DNA of 9,947 bases from the NCBI GenBank assembly GCA_039817245.1, contig JBCBWF010000173.1, positions 1 through 9,947 on the forward strand. Reading direction: 5' to 3'. The DNA comes from Thermohalobaculum sp039817245. Lineage in GTDB: Bacteria > Pseudomonadota > Alphaproteobacteria > Rhodobacterales > Rhodobacteraceae. Every line of letters starts with the position of its first letter. Within the stretch, counting starts at the first letter, position 1. Positions 1-7,500 of the stretch are shown in pieces. Below the pieces are notes generated by a model, which saw only the letters and a program-made list of their open reading frames with translations, ran no database searches and had not been told where the DNA came from. The position numbers and the translations under genes were made by a program.

Positions 1-1374
1 ACGGCGGCCTATGCGCTGGAGCATCTGGGGCCCTCCTACCGGTTCGAGACACGGCTGAGCGCGACGGGCCCGGTTGAGGCCGGGGTGCTGCGCGGCGATC
101 TGGTGCTCGCCGGCGGGGGCGATCCGGAGCTCGATACGGATGCGCTGGCGCCGCTCGCGGCGGCTCTGCACACGCGCGGCATCCGGCGCGTGGCAGGCCA
201 GCTGGTCACCGAGACCGGGCCCTTCGGGAGCGTGGCGGCGATCGCGCCGAGCCAGCCTGAGGATGCGCCCTACAACCCGTCCGTCTCGGGGCTCAACCTG
301 AATTTCAACCGCGTGCGGGTGGAGTGGCCGCGCCGGGCTGGCAAGGCCGCGATCCGGGTCACGGCGCCGGCGCGGAACCTGCGGCCGAACACGGATGCAG
401 TGCGCATGGAGCCTGTCGCAGGGCTCGGACGGGCGCTTCGCCATGTGCAGCGCAAGGACCGCGAGGTCTGGCAGATCGATACGGCGGCGCTCCGGCGCTC
501 GGGCGGTCGCTGGCTGCCGGTGCGCCGGCCCGCGGTCTATGCCGGGCAGGTCTTTGCCGATCTCGCGGCAGTGCACGGGGTGGAGCGGCCGAGCGTCGTT
601 TCGCCCGAGGTGGATGCGGCCGGGATCGCGCAGCAGAGCGGGACGCTGATCGCGCGCCACCGGAGCCGGCCGCTCGCGGCGATCCTGGCGGATATGCTCT
701 ATCACTCGACCAATCTCACGGCCGAAGTGGTGGGAGTTGCGGCCAGCGCCGAGGCGCCGGGGCAGGAGCTGCAGACCGCGCCGGGCTCGCTCGTGACCGT
801 TGCCGCGGGTCCGCGGGCGGCCGCGCTGGCGGGCACCGGGCGGGCGATGCTCGCGAGCTCCGCGGATCTTCTCAACCGCTGGGCGGCGGGTTTCGCGGGC
901 TTCGAGGCGGGCGATCCGGGCTTTCGGCTGCGCAACCATTCTGGGCTGACGACGCTCTCGCGGGTCTCGCCGGAGCGGATGGTGGACTTCCTGCGCGCGG
1001 CCGGGCGGCGGCCTTCGCCGTTGCCGAAGTCGGATCCGTGGCGGCCGGGGGGCGTCGCGCAGCTGCTCCGCCCGCACAACGTCGCCGTGAAGTCGGAGCA
1101 GATGGACTATGCGCGGATGTCGGTCGTGGCGAAGACCGGGACGATGAACTTCGTGCGCGGGCTTGCGGGCTATGTGAAGACGCCGACGGATCGGCGGCTG
1201 GCCTTCGCGATCTTCTCCAACGATCTGGCGGCGCGGCGCGGGGCGCGGCGGATCGGGCCGCGCGCCTGGATCGCGCGGGCCCGCGGCCTCGAGCGTGCCC
1301 TCATCCGCTCCTGGGTGCGCATGGCCGACGCCGAACCTCTCGAGCCAGTCGAGGCGCGCCGGGCCATTCCCTGA
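1..1374 (+). CDS. dacB: D-alanyl-D-alanine carboxypeptidase / endopeptidase (PBP4, peptidase S13), 5'-truncated
   Basis: The reading frame is open from base 1 and ends at TGA 1372-1374, giving 457 visible residues of a family usually near 480-510. The product is a periplasmic penicillin-binding protein that trims or cross-cuts peptidoglycan peptides. Two of the three S13 active-site motifs are visible: STN (SxN) at 706-714, in the context YHSTNLTAE, and KTGT at 1132-1143, in AKTGTMNFVRGLAGYV. The first visible residues, TAAYALEHLGPSYRFETRL, match the stretch that in this family directly follows the SxxK nucleophile motif. The catalytic serine and the signal peptide should therefore lie only a few codons, and a few tens of codons respectively, to the left of the window. 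The GGGDPEL segment near 115-132 is also typical. The Arg-rich C-terminal tail is unremarkable. The family call is secure; the exact cleavage specificity is inferred. Confidence 0.93.
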   Translation, partial: TAAYALEHLGPSYRFETRLSATGPVEAGVLRGDLVLAGGGDPELDTDALAPLAAALHTRGIRRVAGQLVTETGPFGSVAAIAPSQPEDAPYNPSVSGLNLNFNRVRVEWPRRAGKAAIRVTAPARNLRPNTDAVRMEPVAGLGRALRHVQRKDREVWQIDTAALRRSGGRWLPVRRPAVYAGQVFADLAAVHGVERPSVVSPEVDAAGIAQQSGTLIARHRSRPLAAILADMLYHSTNLTAEVVGVAASAEAPGQELQTAPGSLVTVAAGPRAAALAGTGRAMLASSADLLNRWAAGFAGFEAGDPGFRLRNHSGLTTLSRVSPERMVDFLRAAGRRPSPLPKSDPWRPGGVAQLLRPHNVAVKSEQMDYARMSVVAKTGTMNFVRGLAGYVKTPTDRRLAFAIFSNDLAARRGARRIGPRAWIARARGLERALIRSWVRMADAEPLEPVEARRAIP

Positions 1375-1421
1375 ACCGGAGCCGCGCGTCGGCGCCTTGC
1401 CCTGGCGTGTGAGGGCACAGT

Positions 1422-1438
1422 GCGGACAGGCTGTCCGC
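1422..1438. repeat. Short perfect inverted repeat downstream of dacB
   Basis: GCGGACAG and CTGTCCGC are separated by a single G. As RNA this would fold as a GCGGAC/GTCCGC stem with an AGGCT loop, about 48 nt after the dacB stop. No T-run follows, so it is not a standard intrinsic terminator. It may stabilise the 3' end or assist termination by another route. Confidence 0.4.
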
Positions 1439-1875
1439 CGCCGCCGGGGTCGCGGAATACGGTCCGGCGCGACGTCGATTGGCATCTGAGTGCGTCCGCG
1501 GAGCCGCGCATTTGGCGGCCGCGAGTGCCGGGGCTCTGGGTTTGGTCTGAGGGGTTTGCTGCGCTGGCGTTGCGGCCGCTCACACCCACGTGTCGTGACC
1601 ACGTCCGCCGGAACATTTGACGAACTTGTTCCTCGGCGTTGGTCGGGCGGGCATGAAGGGTGTCTCGGTGTTGTGCGAGGGGCGCAGAAGGAGGCGTATC
1701 GGGCTCTTAGATGGGCGCGGGCGGGGCGCTGAGGCGTCTGGAGGAGCGCGGGTTGGGTGTTGCTTGGGGCATCTCGCATCCAAGGGCGGAGGTTCTGGCG
1801 GCGGGAGCCGCGCGCGGCGGGGGCCGGGCGGTGCGGGCTGCGCTGGTGGGTTCTGCGGCGCTCGGGGCATCGCGG

Positions 1876-1905
1876 GCGCTGTTCGAGGCGGTAGCGCTGT
1901 TCGAG
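1876..1905. repeat. 12-bp direct repeat with 18-bp period
   Basis: GCGCTGTTCGAG occurs at 1876-1887 and again at 1894-1905, exactly 18 bp apart. In the 1711-1920 (+) frame this doubles the residues ALFE. It is the only tight tandem seen in the G-rich block. Confidence 0.6.
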
Positions 1906-2116
1906 ATGGGGCGCTGGTGATGCCGGGCGCGGTCATGCGGGTGGGGTGGCGCGCAGGACGGTGGGTGGTGCCGCTTGAAAGGCGGCGGGTTTTCGGATGG
2001 ACGAGGTGGCGGGGGCCTTTGTGCCTTTGGCTGGCCGATCTGGCGATCGGGGGTGTCGGGCGGCCGGATGCGGGGATTGAGTGCGCGCCCTCGAGGGCTG
2101 CGTCGGGTGTTCGGCG

Positions 2117-2273
2117 ATAGTGCCGGGAGGGGAGTCGGTCGTGGGCGGCGACACTTGGTGCGCCGGTCCCGGCAGGCCCTGTGGTTCGCCCTCAGGCGTT
2201 GCCTCGGGTGGTGGAGGGTGGGGCTATGGTGCCGGGCGGGGTGTCGGTCGGGGGCGGTGGCGCTGGGTGCCCC
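2117..2273. repeat. 48-nt imperfect direct repeat pair
   Basis: The 48 nt at 2117-2164 align without gaps to 2226-2273, with 39 identical positions by hand count. The shared core includes GTGCCGGG, then GGGG and GTCGGTCG. The 109-bp offset is not a multiple of three, so the repetition does not preserve a reading frame. This argues against a coding origin. Confidence 0.55.
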
Positions 2274-2298
2274 GCCCCCGACGGCTTGGGCTCGGGCC

Positions 2299-2730
2299 TC
2301 AGTCCTCGCGCGGGGCGAGGGTCTGGTGGCGCGCCCGCGCACCGCGCTCGATGGCGGCCGAGGCGAGGCGGCCGACGCGCAGGTCGTAGCGCAGCATCTC
2401 GAGGAGCCGCATCTCCGTCATCTTGACGGTGCCGTCGGCTGCGGCGACGTCGCAGGCGAGCGCATAGGCGGTCTCGCGCAGATGATCGGGCAGCGCCTGC
2501 TCGACAAGGCCCACCAGCGCGTCGAGCCCGTCCTCCTCCTGCAACAGGTCCGCGACCATGCCGGAGGTGTTCCGGATCCGGTCCGGATCGTAACCGCTAA
2601 AGACCGGCAGCAGCGTCACCGTGGTGGTGATCGACTGCAGTTCGGTATCGTCCATCTCGCCATCTGCCGCCGCCACCGCGATCATCACGGCCACCAGGGC
2701 ATCCTGCGCGCTCAGCGCTTCGCTCGTCAT
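2299..2730 (-). CDS. TerB-like (tellurite resistance TerB family) protein
   Basis: This 143-residue soluble protein has no signal peptide or membrane segment. It contains the paired acidic helix motifs of the TerB fold: AAADGEMDDTEL at residues 20-31 and AAADGTVKMTEMRLLEML at 96-113. The two DG-centred segments supply the acidic residues thought to bind metal in this family. The middle part (about 40-90) is helical and acidic. ATG 2728-2730 is preceded by a purine-rich GGCGGAG stretch. TerB-like domains occur in many stand-alone bacterial proteins besides true ter operons. No other ter genes (terC, terD, terZ) are visible here, so a tellurite role should not be assumed. It is divergent from lysS with a 146-bp gap. 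The family call is good; the function is unknown. Confidence 0.82.
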   Translation of the reverse strand: MTSEALSAQDALVAVMIAVAAADGEMDDTELQSITTTVTLLPVFSGYDPDRIRNTSGMVADLLQEEDGLDALVGLVEQALPDHLRETAYALACDVAAADGTVKMTEMRLLEMLRYDLRVGRLASAAIERGARARHQTLAPRED

Positions 2731-2760
2731 GGGGTCTCCGCCTCACTCTGCCTCGGCGCG

Positions 2761-2789
2761 ACCCTAGAGCCGCGCGCGGGCAGCGGCAA
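2761..2789 (-). promoter_or_regulatory. Candidate promoter of the TerB-like gene
   Basis: On the - strand, TTGCCG (2784-2789) and TAGGGT (2761-2766) are separated by exactly 17 bp. Transcription would start near 2754, leaving a leader of about 24 nt. The -10 box is weak (3 of 6), so this is tentative. Confidence 0.35.
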
Positions 2790-2817
2790 GTTGCACCCTG
2801 ATCAAACCGCGCCGGCG

Positions 2818-2846
2818 TTGACCGGGCGCCGCGGCGGCGTCATGAC
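2818..2846 (+). promoter_or_regulatory. Candidate promoter of lysS
   Basis: TTGACC (2818-2823) and CATGAC (2841-2846) are separated by 17 bp. This would start transcription near 2853, about 24 nt before the chosen lysS start. The -35 box is strong (5 of 6) and the -10 weak (3 of 6). The site forms the other half of a divergent promoter region with the TerB-like gene. Confidence 0.4.
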
Positions 2847-2876
2847 AACCCGCGTAACCGCATGGGAGACGCGATC

Positions 2877-4469
2877 ATGAGCACGACCGAGCTGCGCGAT
2901 GCCGCCCTCGCCGCGAAGGCCTGGCCCTTCGAGGAGGCGCGCAAGCTCGTCAAACGCTTCGAGAAGGCCCCCCCGGAGAAGGGCTATGTGCTGTTCGAGA
3001 CGGGCTACGGCCCCTCCGGCCTGCCGCATATCGGCACCTTCGGCGAGGTGGCGCGCACCTCGATGGTGCGCCATGCCTTCGAGGCGATGTCGGATATCCC
3101 GACGAAGCTCCTCTGTTTCTCGGACGATATGGACGGGCTCCGGAAGGTGCCGGCGAATGTGCCCAACCGCGAGGCGCTGGCGGAGGACCTGCACCTGCCG
3201 CTCACCCGCGTGCGCGACCCGTTCGGGACGCATGCGAGCTTCGGCGCGCACAACAACGCTCGGCTCTGCGCCTTTCTCGACCAGTTCGGCTTCGACTACG
3301 AGTTCGTGAGCTCGACCGATTACTACCGCGAGGGCCGGTTCGACGAGGCGCTGATGACGGCGCTGGAGCGGTTCGACAAGATCCAGGAGATCATGCTGCC
3401 GACCCTGGGGCCGGAGCGGCGTGCGACCTATTCCTGCTTCCTGCCGGTGAGCCCCAAGACCGGCCATGTCCTGCAGGTGCCGACGCTCGAGCGCAACGTC
3501 GCCAAGGGCACGATCGTCTACGAGGAGCCGGATGGCGAGCGCGTGGAGATCCCGGTCACCGGCGGCAATGTGAAGATGCAGTGGAAGCCCGACTGGGCGA
3601 TGCGCTGGTACGCGCTGCAGGTCGATTACGAGATGGCGGGCAAGGACCTGATCGACTCGGTCACGCAGAGCTCGAAGATCTGCCGCGCGCTGGGCCGGCC
3701 GGCGCCGGAGGGGTTCAACTACGAGCTCTTCCTCGACGAGAAGGGCGAGAAGATCTCGAAGTCGAAGGGCAACGGGCTGACCATCGAGGAGTGGCTGGCT
3801 TATGCCGCGCCCGAGAGCCTCAGCCTGTTCATGTTCCAGAAGCCGAAGACGGCGAAGCGGCTGCATTGGGACGTGATCCCGAAGACGGTGGACGAGTATC
3901 ACCAGCATCTGCGCGCCTATGGCGAGCAGACGGTGGAGAAGCGGCTGGCCAATCCGGCCTGGCACATCCATCTCGGCGCGCCGCCGGCCAGCCAGATGGA
4001 CGTGCCCTTCTCGATGCTGCTGACGCTCGCCTCGGCCGCCTCGGCGGAGGACAAGGGGATGCTCTGGGGCTTCATCCGCCGCTACGCGCCGGGGGCGGGG
4101 CCGGAGACGCATCCGGATCTCGATGCCGCGGCGGGCCATGCGGTGCGCTTTTTCCAGGACAAGGTGAAGCCCCACAAGCGGTTCCGCGCGCCGAGCGCGG
4201 TGGAACGCGCGGCGCTGGAGGATCTGGCCGCCCGGCTGCGCGCGACCGCGGAGACCGAGGCGGGGGCGCTGCAGGACATCGTCTTCGCCGTCGGCAACGA
4301 GCACGGCTTCGACCCGCTGCGCGACTGGTTCAAGGCGATCTACGAGGTGCTGCTGGGGGCGAGCCAGGGGCCGCGCTTCGGCGGGTTCATCGCGCTTTAC
4401 GGCGTGGCCGAGACGGTTGTGCTGATCGAGCGGGGGCTCGGCGGGGAGCTTCTGGCGGGCGCTGCCTGA
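2877..4469 (+). CDS. lysS: Class I lysyl-tRNA synthetase
   Basis: This cytoplasmic enzyme charges tRNA-Lys with lysine using ATP. It is the class I (Rossmann-fold) LysRS found in archaea, spirochaetes and alphaproteobacteria, unrelated to the class II enzyme of E. coli. With the start at 2877 it has 530 residues, normal for the family. The HIGH signature appears as HIGT at residues 51-54, within GPSGLPHIGTFGEVART. The KMSKS signature appears as KISKSKG at 292-298 (DNA 3750-3770). The C-terminal third is the helical anticodon-binding part. An in-frame ATG lies 15 bp upstream at 2862, but ATG 2877 is preferred because GGGAG at 2864-2868 sits at a good ribosome-binding distance from it. The gene stands alone on the + strand. 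No defect is seen. Confidence 0.97.
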   Translation: MSTTELRDAALAAKAWPFEEARKLVKRFEKAPPEKGYVLFETGYGPSGLPHIGTFGEVARTSMVRHAFEAMSDIPTKLLCFSDDMDGLRKVPANVPNREALAEDLHLPLTRVRDPFGTHASFGAHNNARLCAFLDQFGFDYEFVSSTDYYREGRFDEALMTALERFDKIQEIMLPTLGPERRATYSCFLPVSPKTGHVLQVPTLERNVAKGTIVYEEPDGERVEIPVTGGNVKMQWKPDWAMRWYALQVDYEMAGKDLIDSVTQSSKICRALGRPAPEGFNYELFLDEKGEKISKSKGNGLTIEEWLAYAAPESLSLFMFQKPKTAKRLHWDVIPKTVDEYHQHLRAYGEQTVEKRLANPAWHIHLGAPPASQMDVPFSMLLTLASAASAEDKGMLWGFIRRYAPGAGPETHPDLDAAAGHAVRFFQDKVKPHKRFRAPSAVERAALEDLAARLRATAETEAGALQDIVFAVGNEHGFDPLRDWFKAIYEVLLGASQGPRFGGFIALYGVAETVVLIERGLGGELLAGAA

Positions 4470-4475
4470 AGGAGA

Positions 4476-4500
4476 CGCGCCCCCCGGGAAAGGGGGCGCG
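4476..4500. terminator. GC-rich hairpin between convergent genes
   Basis: CGCGCCCCC (4476-4484) and GGGGGCGCG (4492-4500) form a perfect 9-bp stem with a 7-nt loop. It begins 7 bp after the lysS stop and ends 27 bp from the stop of the convergent beta-helix gene, so it is well placed to end both transcripts. Neither side carries a real U-tract; the - strand exit, GTCTCCTT, is closest. Termination is therefore likely but not proven. Confidence 0.55.
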
Positions 4501-4526
4501 CCGCGGGCCGGAGCGGAGCATGGCGC

Positions 4527-7500
4527 TCAGGGGGTAAGATCGCCCCAGCCGAAATGCGATTTGAGGTTCTCCCGGCCCCAGCTGACGGCGACGGGCCAGG
4601 GGATCTCCGTCTCCGCCGGCACCGCCGAGAGATCGCCCTTGAAGCTGCCGTCCTTGTTGACCGGGCCGATCGTGTCGGAATTGCCGGGGCCGATATCGAG
4701 CGGGCCGCCGGCGAGCGGGGTGAAGAAGGCCAGCGCCTGGTCCACATCGCGCGGCGCATAGTCGTAGAGGCCCGGGTCGTCATAGGCGGTGTGGTAGTCG
4801 GCGCGCTCGACGACCGCGACATTCGTGGTCGTCGCACCGTCCATGTCGAGCACGTTGGTGATGGTGCGCGTGACCTCGAAGGTGCCGGTGGTGCCGAGGG
4901 AACGGCTGGGGTTCACATGGCGCAGCTGGCCCTCGGAGAGCCCGCGGCTGTCGTTCATGAAGGCGGAATCCCGGATCACGCCGCGGTCGCCCGAGGAGAG
5001 GTAGAGCGCGTTCTGGATGCCCCCGACGATCAGGCAGTTGATTGCCTCGAAGTCCTGATAGACCGCGGCCCAGCGCGCCTCGGTGGCGCCGTAGACCGGG
5101 TTGGCCTCCACGATGTTGTCCTGGCGCAGGAACAGCATCTGCGTCTCGGCATCGCGGGCGAGGCCGACGATGAAGATGCAGTCCTCGAACTGCGGCGCCG
5201 GCAGGTCGGTATAGGTGGGCGTCGTGCCGTCCGGCAGCGTGTTGTAGAGCGTGCCGCCGATGGTGAACTGCATGAAGTCAGGGTGCCGGTTCGGGTTTGT
5301 GGTCATCGGCGTGTAGATGAGGCCACGACGCATCTGGATGCGTTCGAAATTGGGCCCGGCGCCCATGATGTCGTGCCCGCAGCGGTGGAAGCGGAAATCG
5401 GAGATGGTGACGGGCACGGTGATCGTCGGATCCACGCTGCCGGGGAAGCCGACGGCGGAGTTGAGGTCGCAGAGCTCCACCTTCTCGGCCACGATCTCGG
5501 TCGGCATCGAGGAGAAGGACGGGTCGGTGCCGCCGCCGATGATGCCGCTGCCATAGGGTGCGCCGTCGGACGAGGCGCGTTCGCGCAGGAAGGGGCAGCC
5601 CCGCCCGCGGGCATTGTTGATGCGGTAGCCCGAGGTGCCGAGGCTGACGCCGAAGATGCGGAAGCCGGTGCCCTGGGTGTGCAGCGACTCGTCGATCTGC
5701 GGGCTGAAGCTGATGTTCATGTGGCGCCATTCGAAGTTGGAATGGCGGTCCGCATAGAGCACGCAAGTGACCTCGGTGCGCTCGTTGAAGTCGTAGGACT
5801 GGAAGTAGAGCCGGGTTGCGGCCGAGCCGTCATTGCCGCCGAAGAGCAGCAGATCAGGCAGCGCCGGCGTGCTCTTCAGCGATTCGAGCGCCGAATTGCC
5901 GTTGGCGTTGGTGTCCACATGGCCCCAGTCGCCGCTGTTCCAGAACTCCACGATGCCGCCGCCGGTGAGGTCGAACTGGTTGATCGGGTCCCATTTCTGG
6001 AAGATGTCGCGCAGGTCGTCGCGCGAAGCGAGCGTGATGGTGCGGGCGGGGACCGTGACGGTGAGGGTGCGCCCGTCGGAAAGGCCAAGACTGTAGGGCC
6101 CGCTGAGGACCGCGCCGCTCGCCGGGTTCGTGCCGTTGCCGGTGGGGCCGACGACGGGGCGCAGATGCGCGCAGCCGCCGTCGTCGTAGAGCGCGAAATG
6201 GCCCGCGCCGTTGCCGGAGACGATGGTGGTGCCCGCGGCGGCGACCGGGAGGCCGACCACGTTGGGCGGGGTCCATTCGCCGATATGCACGCTGTCGCCG
6301 TCCTCGACAGCCTTGAAGCCGCGCACCGCGATCTCGTTGGTCTCGACCCATTCGGCGCCGTTGCCGTCGTCCCAGGTCACGCGGCAGCGCAGCCGGTCGC
6401 CGAGGACATGATCGGCCGGGTTGAGGCGGGGCGAGCGGTAATCGGTGGCGCCTGGGATGTTGGTGCCGTTCTTCTGCCACTGGAAGCTGTAGGCCGCGCC
6501 TTCGCGCCCCGCCTCGCCCGGATCGATGAAGCCGGGCAGCGCCACGAGCTGGTCGCCATAGCGCCCCGAGCCCACGATATGGGGCAGGCCGATGATGGCG
6601 AGGGTCTTGGTGCCGTTGCCGGTGATGCCGATGGGCATGTCGATCACGGACTGGGTGCCGCCATTGGTGACGACGACGCCGATGCGGTAGTAGCGCCCGC
6701 GGTTCTCCGGCAGGTTGTCGGAGGAGCCGTTGGGATCGATGCGCCAGGTGCCGTCCGCGTTGAAGGTGATGATCTCGCCGGTGGGCATCTGATGCGGCTG
6801 GCCGGCGGACCAGACCTGGCCATGGGCGGAGAAGCCGAGCACCCGGAAGAGCGGGCCGCCGAGCTGGGCGCCGAGCCAGAAGGCGGTGCCGAAGCCGATC
6901 TCATTGATGCTGGGCCAGAAGTCCTTCAGCGTCTGCGCGCGGGTGATCGAGAAGCTCGCGCCGGTGCCGGGGCCGGCGACGGCCTGCAGGGCCGCGTCGG
7001 TGATCTCGGGCGTGTCCGCGTACTGGCGGCCGGGGAAGATCTTGTCGATCGAGACGATGCTGCCGCCCGAGACGGTGAAGTTGATGCTCCCGCCCGTTCC
7101 GCCCGCGATGAGGACGTTGTAGGCGCCGTCGGTATAGCCCGAGCCGCCGTTCAGCAGGGTCACGTCGGTGATGGTGTTGGTGCGGGCGGAGGCGATGGTG
7201 CTGTCCGCCACCTCGTCGCCGAACACGGTGTAGAGCCCGCCCCAGACCTGCTGGTTGTCGCCCTCGAAGGTGTCCGAGGCGCCGAAATTGGTGGTGGTGG
7301 GCGGCGTGAGCCCGTAGGCCGGCGAGAGGCCGATGATCGGCTGCGGCGTGGGGAAGTTGGTGTCGCCCACCGTCCAGTAGCGCAGGTCGATATCCTTGAA
7401 GGCGCTGGTGGTGAACTCCACGCCCACCCAGCCGTCGAAGGCGTCCGCATCGGGGGTGGTGAAGGCCATGAAGAGCCGCGCGGTCTTGGTTGCGCTGTCC

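Larger units (their letters stand above)
1375..2298. other. Long gene-poor, G-skewed intergenic block
   Basis: This stretch of about 920 bp lies between dacB (+) and the TerB-like gene (-) and carries no recognisable gene. From about 1500 to 2270 the + strand has more than twice as many G as C: by direct count 30 G to 13 C in 1681-1740, 31 to 13 in 1921-1980 and 30 to 12 in 2101-2160. Open frames here (for example 1617-2120 on + and 1707-2342 on -) are Gly/Arg- or Pro/Arg-rich and look like by-products of composition. The least bad is a 69-codon frame at 1711-1920 (+), with no well-spaced ribosome-binding site. Read on the - strand, downstream of the TerB-like gene, the RNA would be C-rich and G-poor, the signature known for Rho loading. 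That function is inference. Confidence 0.6.

Noticed and set aside
1707..2342. 211-codon Pro/Arg-rich frame on the - strand
   Set aside because: It reflects the C-rich complement of the skewed block, overlaps the end of the TerB-like gene and has no recognisable protein features.
1975..2880. 301-codon frame on the + strand
   Set aside because: Its second half is antisense to the TerB-like gene and it runs past the lysS start. Its first half is Gly/Arg-rich with no family resemblance.
2802..4304. 500-codon open frame on the - strand
   Set aside because: It is antisense to lysS, whose motifs are unambiguous. The translation is an Arg/Leu/His-rich composition artefact.
4470..4526. Attachment-site duplicate of the tRNA-Val 3' end at the far border of the beta-helix gene
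   Set aside because: By-eye comparison of this gap with the tRNA 3' half and CCA region found no shared stretch. No integrase is present in the window.
6130..6624. 15-nt exact repeat inside the beta-helix gene (6130-6144 and 6610-6624)
   Set aside because: It encodes the same TGNGT turn twice, with an in-frame offset of 480 bp. This is expected from recurring beta-turn codons and too short to imply a domain duplication.
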